Of a stretch of DNA of 64,000 nucleotides, positions 32,149 to 41,496 are shown in pieces. Positions within the stretch are counted from its first letter, which is position 1, and every line of letters starts with the position of its first letter. A program made the position numbers and the translations under genes. The DNA lies in the NCBI GenBank assembly GCA_019114925.1, contig DXEO01000114.1, forward strand, positions 1 to 64,000, given 5' to 3'. The notes beneath the pieces were generated by a model, which searched no databases, was not told the origin of the DNA, and saw only the letters and a list, made by a program, of their open reading frames with translations. The stretch is from Candidatus Corynebacterium faecipullorum (GTDB taxonomy: Bacteria > Actinomycetota > Actinomycetes > Mycobacteriales > Mycobacteriaceae).

Positions 32149-35100
32149 GTGTCAGATCGGAAAACCTCTTCATTACGTGCACCGCAGTCCCTGCGACTCA
32201 CCGCCATCATCGCTGGATTCATTGGTTTCCTGTGCTTCGTGGCGACGCCGCTGCTGCCGGTGAACCAGACCCAATCCTCCTTCGATTGGCCCCAGCAGGG
32301 CTCCCTGCAGTCCATCAACGCCCCACTCATCTCGGTGGCGCCGGAAGAAATTGATGCAGAGATCCCCCTGGAAGCCGTCGACAAGCTGCGCGATGGCCAA
32401 GACCTGCTCTACGGCACCGTGCCCCCGGAGTCCAAGAAGGCCTCCAACCGCGGCATGTTTGTCCGCGCCGGCGAGGGTGGCCTCTCGGTGACAAGCCTCG
32501 ATGAGGTTATTTTCTCTCTCACGGCCGAGCAGGTGGCACAGCTGCCTGAGGACGCCACCCTCAGCATCGCTTCCACAGAGGACGGGACCACCATCTCGGT
32601 GGGCAAGCACAAGAAGACCACCGAGGAGGATCTGCGCCCGCAGGTCACCGGTGTCTACACCGAAATCGACGACACTCCGGAGAACCTCGCAGAGCTTGGC
32701 GACGACCTCCGCATCCACGTCGAGATCAACTCCCGGTTTACCTCCTCCCCAACACCACTCAAGCTCATCGCCATGTGGCTGGGCCTGGCCATGGTGGTCA
32801 TCAGCCTGGCCTGCCTGTGGCGGATTGACCGCCTCGATGGCAAACGCCTTGGCTTCATGCCCGAAACCTGGAAGCAGATCCGCCCGCTCGATGGCGTCGT
32901 GGCAGCTGTACTCGGCTGGTGGTATATCTTCGGCGCCAATACCTCCGATGATGGATTCATCCTCACCATGGGGCGCGTTTCCGATCACGCGACCTACATG
33001 GCGAACTATTACCGCTGGTACGGCGTCCCCGAGGCCCCGTTCGGCGCACCTTACTACGACCTCGTGGCATGGCTGGCGCAGTTCTCCAGCGCCTCCATCA
33101 TCGTGCGCCTGCCCTCGCTCATCTCGGCGCTTATCATCTGGTTCGTTTTGTCGCGCGAGATGCTCCCGCGCTTCGGTGCCCACGTGAACGAGCGCCGCCT
33201 CGCGCACTGGACCGCCGCGTTCATGTTCCTGGCTTTCTGGCTGCCCTATAACAACGGCGTACGTCCAGAGCCCATCGTGGCCCTCGGTGTCATGCTGACG
33301 TGGGCTTCCTTCGAGCGCGCCATCTCCACCCAGCGCCTTCTGCCTGCAGCGGTGGGCACCATCATCGCCACCATCACCCTGGCCGCTGGCCCCACCGGCC
33401 TGACCGCAGTGGGCATCTTCTTGGTCTGCCTGCCCGCGCTGTTCCGGATCATGGGCACGCGCGCCCCCGAAGTCACCTGGGCGGCACTCATTGCCCCGTT
33501 CCTTGCCTGCGGCACTGCCGTCATGGTTGCCGCCTTCGGGGACCAAACGTTAGCGTCAGTCATCGAATCCACTCGCGTGCGTTCCGCGGTCGGCCCGTCC
33601 CTGCCGTGGTACTCCGAGTTCGTGCGCTACTCCACGCTCTTCGAGCCCTCCGTGGATGGCTCCCTGACGCGCCGTTTCGCCATGTTCACCATGCTTTTCT
33701 GCTTGGCGCTCATCATCTACGCCTTGATCAAGAACCACCGCGTCGTCGGTGCGGAGGCAGATCCCACTAAGCGCCTGCTGGCCATCATGGCGCTTTCTGC
33801 CTTCTTCCTCATGTTCACACCGACGAAGTGGACGCACCACTTCGGTATCTACGCCGGTATCGCCGGCGTCATCGCCGCACTCGGTTCGGTGGTCCTTTCC
33901 CAGATCGCCATGCGCTCCCCGCGCGCCCGGACCTTCTCCATCGCCGCGGTGATTTTCCTCCTCGCCATCTCCCTGGGTGGCTGGAACGCTTGGTGGTACG
34001 TGTCCTCCTTCGGCATCCCGTGGTGGGACCGCACGGTGCAGTTCAAGGCCATCGAGGCCAACACCGTGGTTCTCGCGATCGCCATGGTGGTCCTGGCGAT
34101 TGGCCTCTACCAATCTCTCGTCCACAGCTACCGCAAGAACAAGGCCGAAGCCGACGGCACCCTCGAGGAATTCGAGGCCGCCAACGCCGCCAAGGTTTCT
34201 CGCTGGGCAGGCGCCATGTCCGCACCGATTGCGGTGGCCTGCATCCTCATCGTGGCCTTCTCCTGCGCCTCCTTTGCCAAGGGCTACGTGGCCCAAGCGG
34301 ATTCCTACTCCGTGGGCAAGGGCAACCTGGCATCCTTGCGCGGCGATGTCTGCTCGCTGGCGGATGCCACCATGGTGGAAACCAACACCAACGATGCTTT
34401 CCTCACTCCGGTCAACGGCGACCTCAAGGATTCGCTGGTTGACGAAGAAGAGGACAACTTCGGTTTCGGCCCCAACATGATCAAGGAAGATATTGAGCCG
34501 GAGAACCTCAACTCGGCGTCGGTAGGCGCCATTGCCAACACCACCGGTGATGACTCGGCTGCATCCAATGAACAAAAGGAACTCACCGAATCTGAGGAGA
34601 AGGCAACCGAAGTCACCGACTCTTCCGCCGGTGGCGTGCGCGGAACCCTGGGCGTCAACGGCTCCGAGATGCACCTGCCCTTCAACCTGGATTACACGAA
34701 GATCCCGGTCATGGGCTCCTACGATGAGTCGCAGCGCTCCACCGCCACCATCACCACCCAGTGGTACAACTTGCCGGACTCCACCGAAAACACCCCCGTG
34801 CTCGCGGTCTCTGCCGCCGGCAAAATTTATCACCACGACGTCAACGGCGTAGAGCAGGAAGGCACCGAGCTCACCTTGGAGTACGGCACCCTCAAGGATG
34901 GCAAGGTCACCAACAAGGGTGAGGCCGAGCTTTCCGACGTCGGCGCGACCCCCAAATGGCGCAACCTCCGCATTGCTCTAGACGAGCTCCCGGAGGAGGC
35001 CAACGTTGTGCGTCTCGTTGCGGTAGATGATTCCACCGACGAAGACGACTGGATGGCGTTTACCCCGCCGCGCGTCCCAGAGCTTGCCACGATCAACTCC

Positions 35101-35493
35101 CAGTTTGATTCCTCCACCCCGGCACTCCTCGACTGGTCCGTGGCCCTGCAGTTCCCCTGCCAGCGAACCTTCGACCACTACGCCGGAGTAACCGAAATTC
35201 CGGAGTTCCGCATTCTTCCCGACGCCGCCGCGCAAACCTCCCTCACGGACTTCCAGTCCTTTTCCGGAGGTGGCGCGCTAGCAACCGCTGAGGCAGTGAA
35301 CTACTCCTATGAGATCCCGAGCTACCTCAACAACGATTGGGCGCGCGACTGGGGCTCCATTGAGAAGTATGAGCTGCGCACCAACTCCCAGGGTGAGGCA
35401 CCGTTGAAGGCGGAGATCGACCAAGAAATCATCCAGCGCTCTGGCTGGTGGAAGAACTCCGAGATGAAGATTCGCCCGAAGGGCGAGCAGTAG
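32149..35493 (+). CDS. emb: Arabinofuranosyltransferase Emb
   Basis: This 1114-residue protein has an N-terminal helix, an extracytoplasmic jelly-roll domain (about 35-205), a GT-C membrane domain with NTSDDGFILTMGRVSDH at 264-280 (catalytic aspartates 267-268), and a C-terminal carbohydrate-binding domain (about 740-1110). Corynebacteria have one emb instead of embC, embA and embB. It extends alpha-1,5 arabinan using DPA and is the ethambutol target. Met274 corresponds by motif position to EmbB Met306. The start is GTG, with TAGACT at 32136-32141 seven bases upstream (leaderless). Confidence 0.95.
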   Translation: MSDRKTSSLRAPQSLRLTAIIAGFIGFLCFVATPLLPVNQTQSSFDWPQQGSLQSINAPLISVAPEEIDAEIPLEAVDKLRDGQDLLYGTVPPESKKASNRGMFVRAGEGGLSVTSLDEVIFSLTAEQVAQLPEDATLSIASTEDGTTISVGKHKKTTEEDLRPQVTGVYTEIDDTPENLAELGDDLRIHVEINSRFTSSPTPLKLIAMWLGLAMVVISLACLWRIDRLDGKRLGFMPETWKQIRPLDGVVAAVLGWWYIFGANTSDDGFILTMGRVSDHATYMANYYRWYGVPEAPFGAPYYDLVAWLAQFSSASIIVRLPSLISALIIWFVLSREMLPRFGAHVNERRLAHWTAAFMFLAFWLPYNNGVRPEPIVALGVMLTWASFERAISTQRLLPAAVGTIIATITLAAGPTGLTAVGIFLVCLPALFRIMGTRAPEVTWAALIAPFLACGTAVMVAAFGDQTLASVIESTRVRSAVGPSLPWYSEFVRYSTLFEPSVDGSLTRRFAMFTMLFCLALIIYALIKNHRVVGAEADPTKRLLAIMALSAFFLMFTPTKWTHHFGIYAGIAGVIAALGSVVLSQIAMRSPRARTFSIAAVIFLLAISLGGWNAWWYVSSFGIPWWDRTVQFKAIEANTVVLAIAMVVLAIGLYQSLVHSYRKNKAEADGTLEEFEAANAAKVSRWAGAMSAPIAVACILIVAFSCASFAKGYVAQADSYSVGKGNLASLRGDVCSLADATMVETNTNDAFLTPVNGDLKDSLVDEEEDNFGFGPNMIKEDIEPENLNSASVGAIANTTGDDSAASNEQKELTESEEKATEVTDSSAGGVRGTLGVNGSEMHLPFNLDYTKIPVMGSYDESQRSTATITTQWYNLPDSTENTPVLAVSAAGKIYHHDVNGVEQEGTELTLEYGTLKDGKVTNKGEAELSDVGATPKWRNLRIALDELPEEANVVRLVAVDDSTDEDDWMAFTPPRVPELATINSQFDSSTPALLDWSVALQFPCQRTFDHYAGVTEIPEFRILPDAAAQTSLTDFQSFSGGGALATAEAVNYSYEIPSYLNNDWARDWGSIEKYELRTNSQGEAPLKAEIDQEIIQRSGWWKNSEMKIRPKGEQ

Positions 35494-35496
35494 GGA

Positions 35497-36306
35497 TTAA
35501 AGAAACTCGGCCGAATCTTTAATGCGCTGACGCGCCACGGCCGGGGTAGAAATCCGGTGCATTGACACGTACTCTGCGGTCTGTGCACCGGGAATCTCCA
35601 CGCGCTCCGCAATCTCATCCTGCGTTGCGGTCTGGACCAAGATGTCAGAATAGGTCGCTGGCAGCGCCGCCTCGTCGAGGACGTACTCACCGCGGATCTC
35701 CTCTGGGAGCTTGGCCAGCGCGCCGAAGTCAGGGAAGGTGAGGAGGAGGGCGTCGGCAGGCACCAGCGCTGCGAGCGCGCCGCCGGAGGAATAGCCCCAC
35801 ACCGTCACGCGCTCGGCACCGTGTTCGTGGGCATAGTCGACGGCCGCCTGAACCGACTGAACCATCTCCGCCACAGTGTGCTCCGGCGCCAACGGATAAT
35901 CGACATCAATGATGGTGGTTCCGGACAGCTGTGCTGCGGCAGCCACTTCGGGCCGCCACTGCATCTCTAGCGCTTTGCCGTCGCCACGCCACCATCCACC
36001 GGAGTGCAACGACACCGCCCAGCGGCCATTCTGCTCTGAAGGAACAAAAATCGCTCCCACCTCAGAGTCCTGGACGCTCACGCCTTCCGTAAAGGCGGTG
36101 CCGGGCAGCGAGTGATCCACCGCGGAGCCCAGCACCATCATCGAGGCCTGCACGATGCGGTCCGGGAGCAGCGCGCAGTAGCGGTCCGCATCCGGCGAAC
36201 CTCCACCAGCCCACGGCGGGCGGAAGTCCGGCAGCGGGTAGTGCACCTCCATGTAGGAGGAGAGCTGCTCGAGCTGTTGTTCTGGGCTTAGCTGGTACTC
36301 ACTCAT
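35497..36306 (-). CDS. Alpha/beta hydrolase (esterase-like)
   Basis: This 269-residue protein has an oxyanion-hole-like motif LHSGGWWRGDG near residues 100-110 and a nucleophile elbow GYSSGGA (about 150-156), so the family is alpha/beta hydrolase of the esterase or HSL type. The substrate is unknown, and no signal peptide is visible. ATG 36306 lies 14 nt after the stop of the M13 peptidase gene on the same strand, so they are likely co-transcribed. It converges on emb with a 3-nt gap. Confidence 0.8.
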   Translation of the reverse strand: MSEYQLSPEQQLEQLSSYMEVHYPLPDFRPPWAGGGSPDADRYCALLPDRIVQASMMVLGSAVDHSLPGTAFTEGVSVQDSEVGAIFVPSEQNGRWAVSLHSGGWWRGDGKALEMQWRPEVAAAAQLSGTTIIDVDYPLAPEHTVAEMVQSVQAAVDYAHEHGAERVTVWGYSSGGALAALVPADALLLTFPDFGALAKLPEEIRGEYVLDEAALPATYSDILVQTATQDEIAERVEIPGAQTAEYVSMHRISTPAVARQRIKDSAEFL

Positions 36307-36320
36307 GGCCCCCAAGGGTA

Positions 36321-38237
36321 CTACCAGATGGTGACGCGCTCCTCCTGTGCAAGACCACCCTCGACATCAAAAGCCTCGTAGAATTCATCGATGTTCTCGG
36401 CGATGATGTTGCAGCGGAACTCCGCCGGCGAGTGCGGGTCAATGGCCAGATACTGCGTGGCCATCTCCGGGCGGATGGCAGTGCGCCACACGCGCGCCCA
36501 CGCCAGGAAGAAGCGTTGCAGACCGGTGTACTCGTGCTCTGCCAATTCAGGCTCCGCGCCCTCTGCCTCAAACGGCGCGACCTGGCCGTTGATGTCCAGG
36601 CCCTTGTCGGCGCAGTAGTTCTTGTAGGCCACCACGGCAATGCCTAGTCCGCCTAGGTCACCAATATTTTCACCCAGGGTGAAGCTGCCGTTAACACCCG
36701 CAGAATCGGTGCCTTCCAGCACCTTCGGCACCTGCCCCTGGAACTGGTCCACCAGCTTCGCGGTCAGCTTCTCGAAGGCCGCACGGTCCTCCTCCGTCCA
36801 CCAGGAGTTGAGGTTGCCCTGGCCGTCGTACTGCGAGCCCTGGTCATCAAAACCGTGTCCGATCTCGTGACCAATCACCGCACCGATAGCACCGAAGTTC
36901 TCCGCCGCGTCGGCTTGCGGGTTGTAGAACGGCGGGCGCAGAATCGCTGCCGGGAAGGTGATGTCATTAACTACTGGATTATAAAAAGCATTCACCGTCT
37001 GCGGGGTGGCGAACCATTCATCGCGGTCCGCCGGCTTGCCAATCTTGGCCAACTCATAATCGTGATTCCACGCATTACCCGCGCGCACATTGGCCACCAA
37101 GTCCGCACCCTTCGGAGAAAACTCCAGGTCAGAGTAGTCACGCCAAGTGTCCGGATACCCAATCTTGGCCTTGAACTGGGAGAGCTTCTCCAGCGCACGC
37201 TCACGAGTAGCCGGAGTCATCCACTCCAGCTGCGAAATCCTCTCACGATAAGCGGCGGTAAGGTACTCCACCAGCTCATCCATCTCGGACTTCGAGGAGG
37301 GCGGGAAGTGCTTATCCACGAAGACCTTGCCAATCTCCTGTCCCACCATGTTTTCCGCCAGGCCCACGGCGCGCTTCCAACGGGCACGCTGCTCCGTGGC
37401 GCCCGAAAGCTTGGTGCCGTAGAACTCGAAGTTCTTCTTACCGATCTCCTCGGTGAGGTAGGGCGCACGCGAGAGCAGAATGTGCCATGTCGCCCACAGC
37501 TGCCAATCCGCCATGCGGCTGGCGGTGAACAGGCCCTCGAGATGCTCGAAGTACGACGGCATCATGGCCACCGCACGATGCTCCGGCAGTCCCCCACCCT
37601 GCAGGATGGCGCGGGTGATGCTGGGCAGCTTGGCGACGTCCACCGGGTTATACGTCTTCACCGCATCACGCGAGGCCACCACATCCCAGTGGCCGGCCGC
37701 GATTTCCTTCTCTAGGTTCACGATGCGCGTAGCGGCCGTCTTCGCGCCCAGTCCAAAGAGGCGGGCAGGATCCAAGAATCCAAGCATCGCCGCAACATGC
37801 TTTTCGTAGTCAGCGAGGGTCTGCGCGTGAGCTTCCTCGCGGTAATAAGCCTCATCCGGCAGACCCAAACCGGACTGAATAATGTAGGCCACCGCCTCTT
37901 CGGCGCCGGAGTCCTTTTCTACCCAGAAGGTAACCGGGGCGCCGACGCCCTCGCGCTCCAGCACACCCAGGTTGTGAGCCAGCTCCTCTGGGTCCGCCGC
38001 CACCAGCTTGTCCAGATCCTCGGAAAGCGGCGCCGTTCCTGCAGCATTAACTCCTTCAACGTCCATGTGGGAGGAATACACGATCCCAGGGCGGCCCGTG
38101 TCTTCCTTAACGATGTCATGGACGAGTTCCTCGGCTTCGTCGCGAAGCGCGTGAAAAGTGCCGTCGACACCGCGATCATCGGGAATAACGTGGGACTCAA
38201 TCCATGGGCCATTAACAAACTGATACAGATCCTTCAT
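36321..38237 (-). CDS. M13 family (neprilysin/PepO-like) zinc metallopeptidase
   Basis: This 638-residue enzyme has the zinc motif HEIGH (His457, Glu458, His461) in VIGHEIGHGFDDQGSQYD and the downstream third ligand in GENIGDLGG. The N-terminal M13 domain and the family length are complete. No signal peptide is present, so it is probably cytoplasmic, like PepO peptidases that cleave oligopeptides. ATG 38237 is chosen because TAGAGT (complement at 38245-38250) lies 7 nt upstream, indicating a leaderless start. It diverges from the small membrane-anchored gene at 38280. Confidence 0.92.
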   Translation of the reverse strand: MKDLYQFVNGPWIESHVIPDDRGVDGTFHALRDEAEELVHDIVKEDTGRPGIVYSSHMDVEGVNAAGTAPLSEDLDKLVAADPEELAHNLGVLEREGVGAPVTFWVEKDSGAEEAVAYIIQSGLGLPDEAYYREEAHAQTLADYEKHVAAMLGFLDPARLFGLGAKTAATRIVNLEKEIAAGHWDVVASRDAVKTYNPVDVAKLPSITRAILQGGGLPEHRAVAMMPSYFEHLEGLFTASRMADWQLWATWHILLSRAPYLTEEIGKKNFEFYGTKLSGATEQRARWKRAVGLAENMVGQEIGKVFVDKHFPPSSKSEMDELVEYLTAAYRERISQLEWMTPATRERALEKLSQFKAKIGYPDTWRDYSDLEFSPKGADLVANVRAGNAWNHDYELAKIGKPADRDEWFATPQTVNAFYNPVVNDITFPAAILRPPFYNPQADAAENFGAIGAVIGHEIGHGFDDQGSQYDGQGNLNSWWTEEDRAAFEKLTAKLVDQFQGQVPKVLEGTDSAGVNGSFTLGENIGDLGGLGIAVVAYKNYCADKGLDINGQVAPFEAEGAEPELAEHEYTGLQRFFLAWARVWRTAIRPEMATQYLAIDPHSPAEFRCNIIAENIDEFYEAFDVEGGLAQEERVTIW

Positions 38238-38279
38238 GCACTTCACTCTATGTCAGACGCACCCGTTAGTGTGGTGTGC

Positions 38280-38771
38280 ATGACTTCGTATCGTTTCCCG
38301 CCAGCGAAAATGACAGGACCGTTTTTCGCTGTGCTTGGAGTAACCCTCCTCGTTCTGGGCACGCCCGCCATCCTCAGCTTGGCTTTGCCGGAACACGAGC
38401 CGGAAACAGAGCCAGTCGTCCTCGATGATCCGGAGTGGAGTCAGCCCATCGACGGACTCGAATGTAGCGTCAATTATGAATCCATGGCCAATCAGGCCTG
38501 GGACTGCGAAGGCACCTTGGTCGAGGCCTATCTCACCTCGGATGTCGACGATGATGAGCTAGCCCTGCGCCGCGCTGTACGGGCCACAACCTTCGGGTCG
38601 ATGCCGCAAGAAAAAGTAGAAAACCAAGACGGCATCCTCGTGCTGCGAACGAATACGTACATCCCGATCGTTGCCTTTAGCGTGGCCAAGGACAACCTCA
38701 ACTACGAGCTCATCTTCTCAGAGGGAAACCCAGAAGAAGTCGCTGAACAGTTTATGGAGGCCTTCAAGTGA
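38280..38771 (+). CDS. Membrane-anchored hypothetical protein upstream of PrsW-like protease
   Basis: This 163-residue protein has an N-terminal signal-anchor helix (FFAVLGVTLLVLGTPAILSLAL), an acidic linker and an extracytoplasmic domain of about 120 residues with two cysteines that could pair. I recognise no family. TAGTGT at 38267-38272 lies 7 nt before the ATG (leaderless). Its stop overlaps the GTG of the PrsW gene (GTGA), so they are coupled. It could be a substrate or partner of that protease. Confidence 0.7.
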   Translation: MTSYRFPPAKMTGPFFAVLGVTLLVLGTPAILSLALPEHEPETEPVVLDDPEWSQPIDGLECSVNYESMANQAWDCEGTLVEAYLTSDVDDDELALRRAVRATTFGSMPQEKVENQDGILVLRTNTYIPIVAFSVAKDNLNYELIFSEGNPEEVAEQFMEAFK

Positions 38772-39610
38772 GCAAGATCTTCCGCGTAACCTTGTGGGTC
38801 TTCATCGGTGTCTGTCTACCCGCGGCGCTCATCAATCTGTTGGGCTTCTTTCTCGTTGCCCCGCTCCCGAGCCTGATAAACCTGCTCATCGGCCTAGCCT
38901 TCCTAGCACTAGCCCTATACCTGTGGCATCTCAGCCCGATGTGGGCAGCACCGGCCAAGGGCTGGGCCACAGCCAGCGTGCTGTGGGGAGCCGGTACCGC
39001 AGTATCTTTAGCTCTCCTCTCGGCCCTGCCTTTCACCTCCCTCACCAAAGGCGTGGGCTGGGAGGAATCCATGATGTCCTGGTCCGGTGCTTATCCAGAG
39101 GAATTCGCCAAGGCGCTGGGCGTGATCTTTGTGTTACTCAGCTTCCGCCAACTCAACCGACCCTGGCACGGCTTTCTCGTTGGCGCACTCATAGGTTGGG
39201 CTTTCGATGTCTTTGAAAACGTCCTTTACGCCTCTCTCGGTGCCGTGATGCACCCGACCTCTGATTGGATTGGCATGCTGCAGATGTGGGGGCTCCGCCT
39301 CGTGGCGGGACCAGGCCTGCACATGTCACTGACGGCCATTGCGGGCTTCGGCATCGGTTGGGCCATTTACGCTGCCCATAAAACCTGGTGGTGGCGTCTC
39401 GGCATAGGTGCGGGCGCGCTCTTTGTTTCCTTCTGTCTCCACTTCGCGTGGAACTACATGTGGGATGAAACGTGGCAGCTGGTCACGCAGTATATCGTCG
39501 TCGCACTTATCCTCTACCCCACCGTCATCACCCTCGGGATTCGGGCCCACCGTCTGGCCAAGTCGGACGATACCTACTCGCACTCGCCCGGCCTGAACAG
39601 CCTGCGGTGA
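38768..39610 (+). CDS. PrsW family intramembrane metalloprotease
   Basis: This 280-residue polytopic membrane protein has the three PrsW motifs: EE at 111-112 with Lys115 (PEEFAKALG), FDVFEN with Glu150, and His185 (GPGLHMSLTA). About eight helices are visible. PrsW in Bacillus cleaves the anti-sigma factor RsiW, but the actinobacterial substrates are largely unknown. The start is GTG and overlaps the stop of the membrane-anchored upstream gene, suggesting a functional pair. No sigma or anti-sigma gene is nearby. Confidence 0.87.
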   Translation: MSKIFRVTLWVFIGVCLPAALINLLGFFLVAPLPSLINLLIGLAFLALALYLWHLSPMWAAPAKGWATASVLWGAGTAVSLALLSALPFTSLTKGVGWEESMMSWSGAYPEEFAKALGVIFVLLSFRQLNRPWHGFLVGALIGWAFDVFENVLYASLGAVMHPTSDWIGMLQMWGLRLVAGPGLHMSLTAIAGFGIGWAIYAAHKTWWWRLGIGAGALFVSFCLHFAWNYMWDETWQLVTQYIVVALILYPTVITLGIRAHRLAKSDDTYSHSPGLNSLR

Positions 39611-39611
39611 T

Positions 39612-39902
39612 TTAGTCGAGGTGCCCCTGCACGGTATTTTCCTTACCTTCCACAATGGCTACCCTGGGATGAGCTAGGCACAGCGCGTTTCAGCTCCGCG
39701 CATGCTCTATCGAGCAGGTCCTGTAAGGGCGTCGGCAAGCCTGGCGCCTGTGGTGCAACCTCCACTGCACCGAGAACATCCGCAGTGGGATCCTCCGTCA
39801 ACGTCGTGGGACTTTTCCAGGATAGAAGGTCAGAGCCTGGGCAGAAGGCGCGGTGACGGCCGCCAGGACAAGGCCAACAATAAAGGAGCGGGACTTAAAC
39901 AC
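39612..39902 (-). pseudogene. Frameshifted small secreted protein
   Basis: Reading the minus strand from GTG 39902 gives a signal peptide (FKSRSFIVGLVLAAVTAPSA, cleavage expected after AQA) and LTFYPGKVP before an early stop. A second frame continues at once as TLTEDPTADVLGAVEVAPQA and LPTPLQDLLDRACAELKRAV. A third frame then gives RVAIVEGKENTVQGHLD and a stop at 39612. Together the three pieces form a coherent secreted protein of about 95 residues broken by two frameshifts. I do not recognise the family. Decay or sequencing error would both explain it. Confidence 0.6.
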
Positions 39903-39958
39903 TTGTATAGGTTGACTCAAGTCACAGCTTTCACAGTCCTGATTGGAGATTTGGCACC

Positions 39959-40159
39959 CTAAACTCCACCGGAAATCTCGAATATTCGTTTTATCCGGCG
40001 CTCATAGCACGGAAGGCCTGGAACATCAGGTTTCCCATTTACCCCTTTAATAACAACTTCTTTCCGCGGTATGGACTTCCCCAGAGATGCCGAATAAGCT
40101 CTTATTTCGAAAGGGTTTTCGAACGGTGGGGGTTCGTCCCTTCTCAGTAACTCGACCAT
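39959..40159 (-). CDS. Doubtful small ORF, 66 aa
   Basis: An open frame encodes 66 residues, basic, with no signal peptide, helix or recognised motif, and no Shine-Dalgarno or -10 hexamer at the usual distance. It lies between a pseudogene and the HNH endonuclease gene, in DNA of lower GC content than its surroundings. It could be a gene remnant. The rest of 39903-40174 shows nothing definite. Confidence 0.25.
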   Translation of the reverse strand: MVELLRRDEPPPFENPFEIRAYSASLGKSIPRKEVVIKGVNGKPDVPGLPCYERRIKRIFEISGGV

Positions 40160-40174
40160 CAGTAGGGGGTTGAA

Positions 40175-41452
40175 GTGTCTTCCACTTCAGACGTTGTTGT
40201 TTCCTATTTTTCTCATTCCAATCCGAACGACCCAGTATGTATGAAAGGCAAGGACATACGCCAAGCGGACTACGAGTTCTGGTCTAGCGTCCTTCCCGCC
40301 TTGGACGAAGACTCAGACACAGCATGCATGCGCCTTGGGCTTAAGACCGGCAAAGCGGCCGGGGCAGTTGCTCGCATAGTCATGGGGATTTACCGCCTGA
40401 GAGAACTCCCCCAGCTCAAAGCCCTGCAAGATGCTTATTATTTGCTCGACTTACCTGCCTTGATTGCCATTGACCAGGTCATGGCTAAGCTGGGCCAGCC
40501 TTCCCCAGAGGTAGTGGCTGCCATCGATACTTCGTTGGCCCGTTGGTTTACTCCTACGAAGCCCAATCAGGCGTTTCCCACCACCTCGCAGATTCGCCGC
40601 CGGATGCGTGATCTTATCAAGGTTCATGATGACTCCATCGCGGTGGAAGATACACGCCCGAAGAACCGGTATTCCATACTCACCCGCGCCCAGCGCGCCA
40701 CCATCGAACTAGAGGTTGACAGCAGTGTCGGGGTCATTATTCATGAGGCTGTTAAGGCAGCGGCCGAAAAGCATGAGGTGTCGATGGCCGAAGCACTCAT
40801 CCTTCTCGTCACTGGGAAAGTGGAGCCAGAAGCAGCCCGCGTAGTACTCCACGCTTATCAAGCTAGTGATGTCGAGGATGCGCCAGTATATGTAGAAGGT
40901 CATGGCTGGCAGCTAGGCAATATCCCCGCGCAGGCCGTAACAAAAAGGGATTTGAGCACCAAGCCGGAAGCTTCTCAAAGCTACGGACCAAGCACGATGG
41001 TGCGCAAATACGTTGAGGGCCGCGATGGCACCTGTCGTGCAGCTGGTTGCGGAATGCCTGCGTGGCTGTGTCAGTTGGACCACCGTATTAACTACGCCGA
41101 TGGCGGGCCAACGCACCCAGACAACATGGTCGCGTTATGCCAACATCACCACAACATGAAGACCGACGGACGAGCTTTTTATCTTCTGGACCCGGATACT
41201 GGGGATGTGGTCTGGCTTTTCGAGGATGGGACCTGGGCAATCACCGAACCTTCCGGCCCACTAGCCCCTAAGAACAAACGCTGGGCGCGAAGTATGGCAC
41301 AAGATATTGAGGGCTTCCGCACCCGGAAACACCGTGAGGCCCAAGAACTTAAAACTGAGCTAGACAAAGAACAAAAAGAAGCCGCACACCACGCACATAC
41401 AGAAAAGACAGAGAACAAGGAATCTGAAGGCGGAGAGGAGATCCCCTTCTAA
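40175..41452 (+). CDS. HNH endonuclease (13E12/DUF222-type)
   Basis: This 425-residue protein has an N-terminal helical DUF222-like region and a C-terminal HNH nuclease domain: CRAAGCGMPAWLCQLDHRINYADGG, HPDNMVALCQHHHNMKTDGR (about 287-330), with the Cys pair and the H-N-H residues intact. This family is repeated in many actinobacterial genomes, and its biological role is unclear. The start is GTG with AGGGGG upstream. The C-terminal 40 residues are very charged. Base composition is more AT-rich than its neighbours, and a broken gene lies upstream, so recent acquisition is possible. Confidence 0.85.
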   Translation: MSSTSDVVVSYFSHSNPNDPVCMKGKDIRQADYEFWSSVLPALDEDSDTACMRLGLKTGKAAGAVARIVMGIYRLRELPQLKALQDAYYLLDLPALIAIDQVMAKLGQPSPEVVAAIDTSLARWFTPTKPNQAFPTTSQIRRRMRDLIKVHDDSIAVEDTRPKNRYSILTRAQRATIELEVDSSVGVIIHEAVKAAAEKHEVSMAEALILLVTGKVEPEAARVVLHAYQASDVEDAPVYVEGHGWQLGNIPAQAVTKRDLSTKPEASQSYGPSTMVRKYVEGRDGTCRAAGCGMPAWLCQLDHRINYADGGPTHPDNMVALCQHHHNMKTDGRAFYLLDPDTGDVVWLFEDGTWAITEPSGPLAPKNKRWARSMAQDIEGFRTRKHREAQELKTELDKEQKEAAHHAHTEKTENKESEGGEEIPF

Positions 41453-41496
41453 GAAAGGTCTGTCGTCTAAAACGACGAACTACAGTGCTACTCGGA

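Noticed and set aside
32173..33546. 457-codon open frame opposite emb
   Set aside because: Antisense to conserved emb sequence, including the catalytic DDGF motif. No start signal and no domain.
39702..39962. 86-codon open frame on the plus strand
   Set aside because: It is antisense to the frameshifted secreted-protein pseudogene, whose minus-strand translation is much more protein-like.
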